DNA of 64,000 bases from NCBI GenBank assembly GCA_050260355.1, contig JBLNBZ010000045.1, positions 1 to 64,000 on the forward strand, given 5' to 3'. Both the position numbers and the translations under genes were made by a program. The first letter of the stretch is position 1; every line of letters starts with the position of its first letter. This document shows positions 36,638 to 45,808 of the stretch, in pieces. This DNA is from CADEFX01 sp050260355 (GTDB taxonomy: Bacteria > Pseudomonadota > Alphaproteobacteria > Rhizobiales > Hyphomicrobiaceae). A model generated the notes under the pieces. The model did no database searches and was not told the origin of the DNA. It worked only from the letters and a program-made list of their open reading frames with translations.

Positions 36638-37067
36638 GCAGCTTTCTTATGTCGCCAATTCTGCAGGGTAAACGGGTCGGAATGGTGGGCGCGCCGCCTG
36701 GAGGCAGTCGCGAGTCGGTCAAGACGCATCCAACACGGAAAGCGCGAAAAGACAATACTGATTGCGGTATGCGCTGATCCCTTGAAAGCGTGTCCACCTG
36801 AGCTCTCAGCGATAGAAGGTTATTTGCGAAGCGCCTGCTGCCGGCTCGGCGATTGTCGCGACAGCGTGCTGTATGCAAGAGAAAGAGCCGAGGGCGCGGC
36901 ACGCGCCAACACGGGTTTCCACGCGGCGCGATCCCTGGTTCCCGCCCCGCCTGCCGCGGGTCCACCTGATTGCCAGTCTGCGGATCCCAAAGTGCAATTA
37001 TCCAGTATAAGCTCGTAGTGGCGAAGCTTCGCGAGGAAAGGGCTCGGCCACTCCAAGGAGGCGAGGC
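36638..37067. other. Intergenic region, nothing clear
   Basis: About 430 bp between divergent MFS and HdeD genes. Apart from an AAGGAGG ribosome site for the HdeD gene at its right end, no ORF or repeat is convincing. It should carry both promoters. No FixK/FNR-type box was found. Confidence 0.4.
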
Positions 37068-37640
37068 ATGTCGATGACTGTGGAAGCTGCGGCTCAAGTG
37101 ATGCGCAACGCCATGCGCGAAACGGTCAAGCGGCGCTCGACCTGGTACCTTCTGCAGAGCGCGCTCATGATTGTTGCCGGTGCGCTAGCAATCGTTTTTC
37201 CAATGGCTCCGTCGACGCCAGTGGTGTCCTACCTTGGATGGTTGATGATCATCAGCGGTGTCTTGCAGGGTATCAGCCTCATTGACGCGCGCAGCGTGCC
37301 GACATTCTGGATCCACCTTCTTTCGGTCGTCCTGTTTGTGGTTGTCGGCGTCCTTTTCCTCCGCAACCCGGGAGCGGGCCTTCTTTCCCTTACGCTTCTT
37401 CTGATCGTCTTTTTCATGATGGAGGGCTTCTCGAAGGTCATTTTTTCGCTCTCCATACGACCCTTTCCAAACTGGGCCTGGGTTCTGGCTAGTGGAGTCG
37501 TGGGCATTCTGCTCGCCCTTTTTCTTTTGGTGAACACGCCGGTGACGGCGCTCTGGCTCCTCGGCGTCCTGCTCGGCATTCAGCTCATCTCTGAGGGTGC
37601 CGCTCTCGGCCATCTCGCCTGGCAGGCACGTCAGAGTTGA
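37068..37640 (+). CDS. HdeD-family membrane protein (DUF308), first copy
   Basis: A 190-residue inner-membrane protein with six predicted helices in three DUF308 hairpins (LMIVAGALAIVFPMA, LSVVLFVVVGVLFLRNP and the repeat after residue 110). HdeD proteins are tied to acid and general envelope stress, with no known biochemical activity. AAGGAGG precedes the ATG. It opens a run of envelope-related genes closed by a second HdeD gene at 41687. Confidence 0.9.
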   Translation: MSMTVEAAAQVMRNAMRETVKRRSTWYLLQSALMIVAGALAIVFPMAPSTPVVSYLGWLMIISGVLQGISLIDARSVPTFWIHLLSVVLFVVVGVLFLRNPGAGLLSLTLLLIVFFMMEGFSKVIFSLSIRPFPNWAWVLASGVVGILLALFLLVNTPVTALWLLGVLLGIQLISEGAALGHLAWQARQS

Positions 37641-37710
37641 AGCTCGATATCGCGCGGCGCAACGCCACCTACGGCGGTGAAGCGGTCTTTGAGAGATGAG
37701 GAGTGAGCCA

Positions 37711-38750
37711 ATGCGCACTTCTGCATGGGGCCAATCACGGCGAGAGCCGCTCCTGATAGACCTGGGCCTGCAAGGCGGTGGCGCCCACGGTGCCTTCACG
37801 TGGGGTGTCCTCGACCGGTTGCTGGAGGAGCCTTGGCTGCGCATCGATGGCATCTCGCGAACGTCCGCCGGCGCCATGAATGCAGCCGTCCTCGTGCACG
37901 ACTTTGTCCAAAACGGTGCACCAGGTGCCCGTGCGGCGCTCGAAGAAGGCGAAAGGTATCCCGGGCCGGCCTCCTCAGCCCGTTCCAGCGCACCCCGCTC
38001 GACGTCCTGCTCGGCCGCTGGACGCTTGATAATTCGCCTATGTTCCCGGCGGCTGACATGATGGCGCGAGTGTTCTCGCCCTACGATCTGAACCCGATCG
38101 GGGCGAACCCGCTGCGCTCCATTCTCGCCGAATCTGTCGATTTCGAGCGCCTGTCGGATGGGTCCATCAAGCTTTTCGTCACGGCCACGAACGTCAGGAC
38201 TGGCCGAGGTCGCGTATTCCGAAACGGTGAGCTCGACCCCGAGGTGCTCATCGCCTCCGCATGTCTGCCGTCGCTATTCCAGGCGATCGAGATTGACGGC
38301 GAGTCGTACTGGGATGGCGGGTACGCCGGCAACCCGACCATCACGCCGCTCGTGCGGGAGTGCGACTCACACGACACGATTGTGGTTCAGATCAACCCCA
38401 TCGAGCGCCCGGGCACGCCCCGCTCGGCTCGGGACATCCTCGATCGCCTCAATGAAGTGTCCTTTAACAGCGTGCTCTTGAAGGAGCTTCGGATGATTGG
38501 CCTGCTGAGGCGGGTCGCGTTCACATCGGATGATGAGGGCGCGCGCTGGGCGCAAATGCGCATCCACCGCATCTCCAGCGAAGCCATGTTGGATCTGGGC
38601 TATTCCTCGAAGCTCAACGCAGAGTGGGGCTTCCTCACCATGCTGCGTGATGAGGGCCGCAAGGCCACCGATGACTTTCTGCTGACTCACGAGGACGATC
38701 TCGGCAAGCGCTCCTCGCTCGATCTTGATGAGCTCGCCGACGGGATCTGA
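37711..38750 (+). pseudogene. Patatin-like phospholipase, frameshifted, damaged nucleophile elbow
   Basis: The first 80 codons give the oxyanion glycine loop LGLQGGGAHGAFTWGVLDRLL and the Ser region GISRTSAGAMNAA, where the GxSxG elbow reads RTSAG, an Arg replacing the first Gly. Near 37946-37951 the frame shifts to RKVSRAGLLSPFQRTPLDVLLGRW and runs on to YWDGGYAGNP, holding the catalytic Asp, and the stop at 38750. Restored length would be about 347 residues. A 4-base loss (between GAAGAA and GGCGAAAG) would explain the break. It is likely inactive unless the frameshift is a sequencing error. GAGGAG precedes the ATG. Confidence 0.75.
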
Positions 38751-38910
38751 AGCACGTCGGTATTCTACCCGATAGGTCTGCGGGTTCGCCCCGATTCCAC
38801 CCGGCGCCCTCCTTGCTAGGGTATCGGGGGCAGACCGCTTGGGTGTGCGGGGGCAGACGGTCGGCATTCTACATGCGACCCAATTGATCTAGCGAACAAG
38901 GAGAGCAGAC

Positions 38911-39588
38911 ATGGCGACCACCTCGACGTCGGTTATTGTTGCGCTCGCGCTCTCGTCAGCTGTCTGGTCCTCACCAAGCGCATTGGCGCAAGCCAATCTG
39001 CGGGATCGCGTGGCTGCTGCAATCGAAACCATCGAGAGGGGTTGTGGCAGCGATATTGAGAAATTCTGCGATAACGTCACCCGCGGTGAAGGGCGGCTGC
39101 TTTTGTGCATGCAGGCTCACGAAGATCAATTGAGCCGCAGATGCCAATTCTCAGTCTATCGCGTTTCGCGCAATCTCGATCGCGCGGTCAATCGCGTCGA
39201 GCGCCTGGCCGACGCGTGCTGGAACGACATTCAAGCGCAATGCGGAGACGCAGATCGGATCGGACAGTGTCTCGTCCAAAAGAGAGCGTCGGTCTCGCAG
39301 TCGTGCCAAACCGTCATTGGTGCTCTTCAAGACGTTGTGCAAGGCTTGGCTTCATTGAGGGGTACGCCTGTCTACAGCTCCGACGACAAGAACCTTGGAA
39401 AGGTGGTCGACGTTGAACGAGGGCCCGACGGAAAAATCCAGTCCATCCAGGTGCAGGTGGGCCGCTTCCTCGGCTTGGGCAGTCGAGTTGTAACGATAAA
39501 GGGCGATGCGCTCGAGCAGCTTGCTGACGGAATTCGGCTGCGAATGAAAGGTGACCAGGTTCACTCGCTGCCTGAGGCGGGGCAATGA
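38911..39588 (+). CDS. Exported Cys-rich protein with PRC-barrel domain
   Basis: A 225-residue protein with a signal peptide ending near SALAQA. Residues about 40-140 contain eight cysteines in a spacing like the eukaryotic Golgi GLG1 Cys-rich repeat (CGSDIEKFC, LLCMQAHEDQLSRRC, CWNDIQAQCGD). Residues about 150-220 are a PRC-barrel (GTPVYSSDDKNLGKVVDV). Disulfide-stabilised and periplasmic by inference. AAGGAG precedes the ATG. It lies in the envelope-stress group; function unknown. Confidence 0.8.
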   Translation: MATTSTSVIVALALSSAVWSSPSALAQANLRDRVAAAIETIERGCGSDIEKFCDNVTRGEGRLLLCMQAHEDQLSRRCQFSVYRVSRNLDRAVNRVERLADACWNDIQAQCGDADRIGQCLVQKRASVSQSCQTVIGALQDVVQGLASLRGTPVYSSDDKNLGKVVDVERGPDGKIQSIQVQVGRFLGLGSRVVTIKGDALEQLADGIRLRMKGDQVHSLPEAGQ

Positions 39589-39807
39589 TCAGGGATACGG
39601 CTTGCCGCCTTCGGATGCGGTAAGGAAGCCGCGGCGACGATCGATACCGTCCTGGCTTGTTGCCTCGGTGCAGGGCTGATGCTGGTCCACGCGAGGGGTT
39701 TCCCGTTTCTCATCTCGGTGTTCGCCCGGATGGAAAGCCTTCCTATTTGGGCGAACCATACCAGACTCCAAGGTGACAAAGCCTGTCAATGCACAAGGAT
39801 ATCCTCC

Positions 39808-40137
39808 ATGAAACCTGTAGTGGCACTGACCTGCATCACGTTGGCACTCCTTGCAGGCGCCGCCGCGGCGCAACAATCCCAATTCGACAGCAAGAAGTTT
39901 TTTGATCAACTCCAGACGCACGGCGTCAGCATGTCGGCCAACTTCGATTCGAAGGCCTTCTTCGACGAGCTCGCGAGCAAGGGCGTGAGCGCCTCCAAGC
40001 CGATCGATGCCAAAACCTTCTTCGCAGAGCTGTCCGCACGTGGTGTGAGCGTCCCGAGCAACCTCGACGCGCAGCAAGTTCTTGATCAAATCCGGGCAAA
40101 GGGCGTTGCGGCGCCTCCAATGGTTGCTCCGAAGTGA
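39808..40137 (+). CDS. Small exported protein of four 20-residue repeats
   Basis: A 109-residue protein with a signal peptide (cleavage near AAAAQQSQ). The mature part is four consecutive 20-residue units of consensus FDSKxFFDELxxxGVSxxxN: FDSKKFFDQLQTHGVSMSAN, FDSKAFFDELASKGVSASKP, IDAKTFFAELSARGVSVPSN and LDAQQVLDQIRAKGVAAPPM. Each looks like one helix plus turn, suggesting a small solenoid. The downstream ATG is chosen because it begins the signal peptide. No family recognised. Confidence 0.7.
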   Translation: MKPVVALTCITLALLAGAAAAQQSQFDSKKFFDQLQTHGVSMSANFDSKAFFDELASKGVSASKPIDAKTFFAELSARGVSVPSNLDAQQVLDQIRAKGVAAPPMVAPK

Positions 40138-40238
40138 CTGAACGTTCACCAGACTGACGTCAAAAGGGGCTGCGCCTAACTTCTGCACGAAGAGGGCCGC
40201 CCCTCGAGCCTCACGCCTTCCTTGAATCGAGGGGTGGC

Positions 40239-41606
40239 ATGCTGTCTTCGAGGCACAGTACCGCGCCGTGCGGCGTTGTCGGATGGTTGATCGCCGTCGG
40301 CCTCTGCGGCTGCCTATATTCGACCGTGGCGAGCGCAGCGTCGCCCACGGCCGACAGGCTTCCGGCGACCTTGGCTCCGCTCCTTGCAAAGGTTCTCCCG
40401 GCCGTTGTCAGCATCAGGGTCATCGGCCAGCGCTATTTGGTCACCGAGCTGAAACCGGCGGCCCCGGCGCCAAAGCCAAAGACGCAACCTTTCAAGGCAG
40501 CGGGCTCCGGTGTCATATTTGACGCCGAGCAGGGACTCGTCGGCACGAACCATCATGTCGTCAAAGACGCCATCGCCATAAGCGTCGGCCTGCACGACGG
40601 CCGGTCCGCCTTAGCCAAGCTCGTAGGCAAGGACATCGGGACCGATATCACGATCCTCAAGATCGATTTGCCCGAGCTGACCGCTCTGACGCTCGGCAAT
40701 TCCGATAGCGTCGCGATCGGGGATTTTGTCGTTGCGGTGGGAAACCCATACGGGTTGGAAGGTACGGCTACGGCCGGAATTGTCAGCGGGTTGATGCGCT
40801 CCGAGGTCGGATATGAAATCTTTGAAAGCTTCATTCAGACCGACGCGGCAGTGAACCCTGGCAACTCCGGCGGGGCGCTCGTCAATCTCGACGGCGATCT
40901 GATCGGCATCAATACGGCAATCGCCGGAGGCGGAAGCAACATCGGAATTGGCTTCGCCATTCCGATAAACATGGCTCGCAGAATAGGCCGACAGATTCTC
41001 TTGCACGGCCGCATGCCGCGCGGATCGGTGGGCCTGACGACACAAGACATCGAGCCTAATGCGGCTCGATCAATGAGACGCACGGGCGGCGCGATGATCA
41101 GCGGCGTCGAGCCGAACTCTCCAGCGGAGACTGCCGGTCTCGGCGTCGGTCAGGTTGTTGTCGGCATCGACGGCGAGCGGATCAGGACACATGCGGACTA
41201 CATGGCGCGCCTCGGCAGCTCGGCCATCGGAGACACGCTCGAGTTGGCGGTTGCAGATGAAAATTCGACCAGAAAGATCAAGCTGACGGTGGCGGACCTC
41301 AAGAGTGCACCAGCTACCGTTGTCGTGCCACACGAATTCAACGGTATGGGCGGCTTGCTTGTTGCGTCCATAGGTCCCGGCTCGCCGCTCTATGGAGAGC
41401 TGCGCGGTGTGACCGTTCAGCGAATTGAATCGCAAAGCCCCGCCGAGAGCGCCGGTTTTCAAGTCGACGATGTGATCGTTGCGATCAATCAGGAAAGCAT
41501 TGCCGACGTAAGCCAGATAGCGCAGCTGGTCCAGGCTGACGCCAAGGTGAACCGGGTGCAGATCAGCCGCAACAACATCCCTTACCTCCTGCAGTTCTCG
41601 CAATAG
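40239..41606 (+). CDS. DegP/HtrA-like serine protease with PDZ domains
   Basis: A 455-residue exported protein. After a signal sequence (VGWLIAVGLCGCLYSTVASAA), the trypsin-like domain shows His in GTNHHVVKDA, Asp in DITILKID and Ser in GNSGGALV, completing the triad. Two PDZ domains follow (about residues 260-345, GGAMISGVEPNSPAETAGL; and 370-455, with ESAGFQVDDVIVAINQE). It should degrade or refold damaged periplasmic proteins. It fits the surrounding envelope-stress group. Confidence 0.92.
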   Translation: MLSSRHSTAPCGVVGWLIAVGLCGCLYSTVASAASPTADRLPATLAPLLAKVLPAVVSIRVIGQRYLVTELKPAAPAPKPKTQPFKAAGSGVIFDAEQGLVGTNHHVVKDAIAISVGLHDGRSALAKLVGKDIGTDITILKIDLPELTALTLGNSDSVAIGDFVVAVGNPYGLEGTATAGIVSGLMRSEVGYEIFESFIQTDAAVNPGNSGGALVNLDGDLIGINTAIAGGGSNIGIGFAIPINMARRIGRQILLHGRMPRGSVGLTTQDIEPNAARSMRRTGGAMISGVEPNSPAETAGLGVGQVVVGIDGERIRTHADYMARLGSSAIGDTLELAVADENSTRKIKLTVADLKSAPATVVVPHEFNGMGGLLVASIGPGSPLYGELRGVTVQRIESQSPAESAGFQVDDVIVAINQESIADVSQIAQLVQADAKVNRVQISRNNIPYLLQFSQ

Positions 41607-41686
41607 GCGGGCACGCTGCTCGAGGAAGGTACATGCGGGCAAACTTGGAGCGAAACTCCGCCCGCGAACCATATGGAGCAAAAGCG

Positions 41687-42301
41687 ATGGCAATCCACTA
41701 TACGGACTTTCTCAGCCACGACGTCGAGCAAGAGCGTCAGACCGCCGAGTACATTCGCCACCATAGAGCGTGGTTCATTACCCTCGGCGTCGCGCTGATC
41801 GTGCTCGGCATCATTGCCGCGGGATCGGCGTTGACGACGACCTACGCGTCGATGCTTTTCTTGTCGGGCATCTTGCTTGTGGGCGGCATCATTCGCATTT
41901 TTGCCGCTTTCAGCGCACGGGAGTGGAGCGGCTCGCTGCTGTTGGTGCTCTCCGGCGCACTCTACATTGTGGCGGGCGTCTTGACTTTCCAGCACCCTGT
42001 CGCCGCCGCGCTCGCATTGACGCTTCTGTTTGCCGCCTTGCTTATCGGCGTCGGAGTCTTCAGGGTGATCGGCTCGATCTGGTACCGCTTTCCAAGTTGG
42101 GGGTGGGTGGCGCTGGGGGGCGTCATTAGCGTCTTCCTCGGGCTCATGCTGTGGGAAGCTTGGCCGGCATCAGGACTGTGGTTCATCGGCTTCTGCATTG
42201 GCATCGACCTGATCGTTGAAGGCATCGGGTGGATCCAGCTTTCGCGCGCTTCCGACTCCACTCGTTTGGAGCCTCCAAGGCGGACGACTGCAGCGCCGTA
42301 G
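41687..42301 (+). CDS. HdeD-family membrane protein (DUF308), second copy
   Basis: A 204-residue six-helix protein with repeated DUF308 hairpins (FITLGVALIVLGIIAAGSAL, LLVLSGALYIVAGVLTFQHP). It begins with a short polar tail (YTDFLSHDVEQERQ) not present in the copy at 37068. Start MAIHYTDF chosen with GGAG upstream. It follows the DegP-like gene by 80 bp. Two diverged HdeD proteins around an envelope quality-control set suggest one stress regulon. Confidence 0.9.
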   Translation: MAIHYTDFLSHDVEQERQTAEYIRHHRAWFITLGVALIVLGIIAAGSALTTTYASMLFLSGILLVGGIIRIFAAFSAREWSGSLLLVLSGALYIVAGVLTFQHPVAAALALTLLFAALLIGVGVFRVIGSIWYRFPSWGWVALGGVISVFLGLMLWEAWPASGLWFIGFCIGIDLIVEGIGWIQLSRASDSTRLEPPRRTTAAP

Positions 42302-42327
42302 TCCAGATCAGAGCCGCGCGCTTAATT

Positions 42328-42362
42328 GAGCGGGGCCGTCGCCCAACAGGCCGGCCCCGCTC
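42328..42362. terminator. Hairpin between convergent HdeD and DUF294 genes
   Basis: GAGCGGGGCC and GGCCCCGCTC form a perfect 10-bp stem with a 15-base loop, located between convergent genes. No U-tract on either side, so it may serve both directions with Rho. Confidence 0.5.
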
Positions 42363-42535
42363 CGGCCTCGCAATGTGGGCCAGGGAACGGAACGCGGGAC
42401 TGCCGCAACGGGTAAGGCAGTGCCGACGATGGGTCGACGGCCATCGTCCTAACGACCATGAAGCCCTTGTTCGGTCTCCGAGGAGACGAAGTAGCTCGTG
42501 AGAAGACCTTGCTTTCGTCGCCCTGACTTGGATCA

Positions 42536-44677
42536 TCACACCCGTCCCTCCGCCACCAAGTCCACCGCTTGCTCGACGGCTTTGAGGGCAGCTTTGAGCT
42601 GTGCCCTGATGGCGGGATCGAGGAGACGAGGATCGATGGCAGTCGAGGGCGGGATGCCGGCCTCTATGTCGACGAGCTGCTGGGCAATGATGGCACCGAG
42701 CAGAACGCGGTGCGCGTCGAGCACGGACTGAAAGGCCGGCGTTCCGGCTGCGCCCTTCCCGGCCGCGCCCCGCAATCGCTCCACGGTCGAGCGCGCGCGC
42801 ACGTCGTGGCGTATCGACAGCACCCGAGCCGAAGTGAAGATCGGCATCAGTCCCGTGCGCTTGAGGTCGATACGATTTCTGTGGTCCAGCCTCAGACGGC
42901 CAAAGAATGTGAAAGAGCTGCCGTGGCTGCGGGCCAGCTCGATCAGCATGTTCTGGAAGTCCCGTGCAGCATGCCCGCGCTCATAGGCATGGTTCCAGAT
43001 GTCCGTCGCCAGCGAAATCTCGCCATGCACCGGCACCGCGTCGAAGAAGATATCTACGTTCAACAGGTCCTGGGGCTGTTGGCGCCGCACCCAATCGTTG
43101 ATCGTGGCGTACCAATCCGCCGTGCTCTTGCGCCAAAGCCTGTTGCTTGCCATCACCCCGCCTTTGCAATAGGGAACGCCCGCCGCATCGAGAATGTCGG
43201 CCATATACCTCCCGAGCTTTTCGAAGTATGCGTCCTCCGGACCGCCCTCGCTTCCCTGCGCATAGACGATGGCATTGTCCTGATCGGCTGCCAGCTGGCT
43301 CTCCCCGCGCCCGGCCGACCCGAGAACCAGGACCGCATAGGGCACCGGAGGTGGGCGGTGCTCTTCTCTGTTGAGCCGGTCCTCCGCCAGCTGCGCGGCC
43401 CTGCGCGTCATGGCGCAGATCTCGGAGCTTATGAGCGCAGAAATCGTGCGCGGATCGACCTCTTCCTGAATGAGACTGCGCGCCACGACCGGCAGCTTTG
43501 CCCAGGCGGCTGCAAGCGCCGCAGGTGCTGGCGCACTGTCGATCTCATCGCCGAGCATGATGGCCGCGCTGGTGCGGTAGCGCAGCAGATTGCGGTTCGT
43601 CAGCGCGCCAACGATCTCTCCCTTGCCGTTGTCGACGCCGAGATGCCGGAAGCCCAGCCGCTGCATGCGACCGATGGCACGGTAGACAAAGGCATCTGCG
43701 GCAACGGTCTGCAGCGGTGCCCGCACCAGAGCGTCGATACGACTTGCAAGGCTTGCCGCGCCGCTTGCATCGATGGCGCGCAGAACGTCACGCTCGGTGA
43801 CGATGCCTACCGGCCCTGCGGCGGTCCGGACAAATACGCTGCTGACCCGCTTCTCGATCATTAGGCGCACGGCATCCGCAAGCGTGGCGTCAGGAGGCGC
43901 AAACAGCGGCGGCGTGCTCATCACGTCACGCACCAAATGACGGTATGGAAAGCTGTCGACGCGTGTCGGCATAAGTCTCGGCCGAACCGCTTCTGCGGAG
44001 GCCAAAAGCGCGCCTGTGTCCCAGGCTTCACGTTCGCCCAACGCGCGAATGGCGGTCTCCGCCTCGGACAAGGTTCGTACATTGCCGCGGCGCAGAAGCG
44101 GCACGAGCCGCAAGAAGACCTCGGCCGTGGCGATAGCATCGCCCAGCGCACTGTGGCGGCCCACGATATCAACGTCGAGCCACTTGCACAGGTGATCGAG
44201 CCCGTAATCAGCGAGCGACGGCGCCGACAGCCGTGCCAACGGTCGCACATCCAGGGTGCGGAAGTTCGGCCAAGACCGGCCGGCGAACTCGTATTCGCGC
44301 CGAAGAACCGCAAGATCGTAGCCGATCGCGTGGCCGATCACGATCGCGTCACCGATGAACTCTTCCAGCTGCTCGGCGATCGCGGCAAAGGCAGGCGCTG
44401 CGGCAACCATCGGCTCCGTGATGCCATGCACCGCAACAGCGGATTTCGGTATGGGCCGACCAGGGTTCACGAGGCTCTCGAACGTCTGTCCCGCATCGAG
44501 TGTGCCGCGGGTCAAGCGCAGGCACCCGATCTGGACGAGGCGGGCCTTACGAGCGTCCAGATCGGTCGTTTCCGTATCCAGGACAACGGCGTCAAGGGCA
44601 ATGAGCGGCGTTGAACCACCGGTGTCGCGCATCGCGGCCTCCATCTTGATGGTGCGCGTCATTCGACGGTCCTTCAT
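42536..44677 (-). CDS. DnaQ-like exonuclease / CBS / DUF294 nucleotidyltransferase fusion
   Basis: A 713-residue multidomain protein. Residues about 25-200 are a DEDD exonuclease (DTETTDLDA, GHAIGYDL, RHSALGDAIATAEVF). About 245-370 is a pair of CBS domains, which usually bind adenine nucleotides. About 430-545 is the DUF294 putative nucleotidyltransferase (GSAGRGESQLAADQDNAIVY), and the rest is its DUF294_C partner. The fusion suggests a nucleotide-gated RNA or DNA processing enzyme. Function unknown. It is divergent from a cytochrome c gene. Confidence 0.88.
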   Translation of the reverse strand: MKDRRMTRTIKMEAAMRDTGGSTPLIALDAVVLDTETTDLDARKARLVQIGCLRLTRGTLDAGQTFESLVNPGRPIPKSAVAVHGITEPMVAAAPAFAAIAEQLEEFIGDAIVIGHAIGYDLAVLRREYEFAGRSWPNFRTLDVRPLARLSAPSLADYGLDHLCKWLDVDIVGRHSALGDAIATAEVFLRLVPLLRRGNVRTLSEAETAIRALGEREAWDTGALLASAEAVRPRLMPTRVDSFPYRHLVRDVMSTPPLFAPPDATLADAVRLMIEKRVSSVFVRTAAGPVGIVTERDVLRAIDASGAASLASRIDALVRAPLQTVAADAFVYRAIGRMQRLGFRHLGVDNGKGEIVGALTNRNLLRYRTSAAIMLGDEIDSAPAPAALAAAWAKLPVVARSLIQEEVDPRTISALISSEICAMTRRAAQLAEDRLNREEHRPPPVPYAVLVLGSAGRGESQLAADQDNAIVYAQGSEGGPEDAYFEKLGRYMADILDAAGVPYCKGGVMASNRLWRKSTADWYATINDWVRRQQPQDLLNVDIFFDAVPVHGEISLATDIWNHAYERGHAARDFQNMLIELARSHGSSFTFFGRLRLDHRNRIDLKRTGLMPIFTSARVLSIRHDVRARSTVERLRGAAGKGAAGTPAFQSVLDAHRVLLGAIIAQQLVDIEAGIPPSTAIDPRLLDPAIRAQLKAALKAVEQAVDLVAEGRV

Positions 44678-44925
44678 GTGCGGCTGGCGCTATCAGTCGT
44701 TGGTGTTAGGCGGCAGGATACATGTAAACTAGGTTGTGAATCTCCACCGTCGACAGCGACCAGCATCGCTGGAGCCGTTGCCCGCCTGGAGGTGAGCACA
44801 TGATGGACAGGACCTCTAGGACGCCGCCGGCGGGTATGCTGAGAAAGCAGGGCGCCTCCCCTCGGGGGCGATCAGGCGTAGTCTCACGAGGCGAACCGCC
44901 TTAGGCACGGCGTGGATAGAACGCG

Positions 44926-45249
44926 ATGCAAGCAATACGAGGATTTGGGGCGCTCTTCATTTGCCTGGCCCCGCTTTGCGCGCAGGCACAGGAGCCTGGG
45001 GATACACTGGCAGGCCAGAGGTATGCGCAGGCGTACTGCACGCAGTGCCATGCACTAGGTGAAGCCCCCTCCCCCCATCTCGATGCGCCGAGCTTCTTTG
45101 CGTTAGCCAACACGCCGGGCATCACCGGACGGGCAATAGCCGCAGCACTGCAAACCTCTCATACCACCATGCCCAATCTTGTGGTTGAGCCGCGCGATCG
45201 CGATAACGTGGTGGCGTACATCACGAGTTTGCGCCAGGAGAGCCCGTGA
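44926..45249 (+). CDS. Small c-type cytochrome, copy 1
   Basis: A 107-residue periplasmic cytochrome with a signal peptide ending near LCAQAQEP, heme motif CTQCH near residue 38 and a Met ligand probably in TTMPNLV. The C-terminus DRDNVVAYITSLRQ is the class I cytochrome helix. It resembles the genes at 45358 and 49131. It could carry electrons to a terminal oxidase or reductase not in this window. Confidence 0.85.
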   Translation: MQAIRGFGALFICLAPLCAQAQEPGDTLAGQRYAQAYCTQCHALGEAPSPHLDAPSFFALANTPGITGRAIAAALQTSHTTMPNLVVEPRDRDNVVAYITSLRQESP

Positions 45250-45357
45250 GGAGCCGTCACACCGCGCGTATTTTCATCGACTTGGCAGATCTGATCGAGC
45301 CGCGCAGCTGCCGACGGTATAGCGCGCAAGAAGGTGAGCGGGAGCGCCTCGAGCCGC

Positions 45358-45726
45358 TTATTCCTTCAGGCTCATGATGTACGAGACGATGTCGCGGAGG
45401 TCGTGAACTGTAAGCTGCACGCCCGGCATTTCCGGATGCGGAACTATGATCCGCCCGGCAAGATGCTGCGCTGTTGCATTCGGGCGCGCCGCGATGGCTG
45501 CAAAGCTTGGAACGTCGGCCAACATTCCGCTAGTCGCGCCGCGGTCCACCAGATGGCATTGCGAGCACAAGCGGGTCGCGAGCTCATGGCCGCGCTTGGG
45601 ATCCACCGGCTGCGCGGAGCACGAAATCGTATCTGCGACTAAGCCCAGCAAGGCAACGCCCGTCATTGCGCACACCCTTTGCAAGGCCTTCACCGTAGGC
45701 ATACCGAGCTTCCTTCTCTCCAACAT
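45358..45726 (-). CDS. Small c-type cytochrome, copy 2
   Basis: A 122-residue protein with a signal region (VCAMTGVALLGLVADTISCSAQ), heme motif CSQCH, a probable axial Met in HPEMPGV and C-terminal LRDIVSYIMSLKE. AGGAG lies 6 bases before the ATG at 45726. It is the third gene after a small gene and hpf on the minus strand, with an 82-bp gap, probably in the same transcript under the box at 46543. Confidence 0.85.
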   Translation of the reverse strand: MLERRKLGMPTVKALQRVCAMTGVALLGLVADTISCSAQPVDPKRGHELATRLCSQCHLVDRGATSGMLADVPSFAAIAARPNATAQHLAGRIIVPHPEMPGVQLTVHDLRDIVSYIMSLKE

Positions 45727-45808
45727 GCGGCTCCTGCAGGCATCAGCGATGCTGTGCGCTCGAACTTTGATGCGCTGGCGCCGTATGACGGAACTCGAGT
45801 GCTCTGCC

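Noticed and set aside
36638..37067. FixK/FNR box before the first HdeD gene
   Set aside because: TTGA or TTGC starts occur, but none has the (T/G)CAA half at the right spacing.
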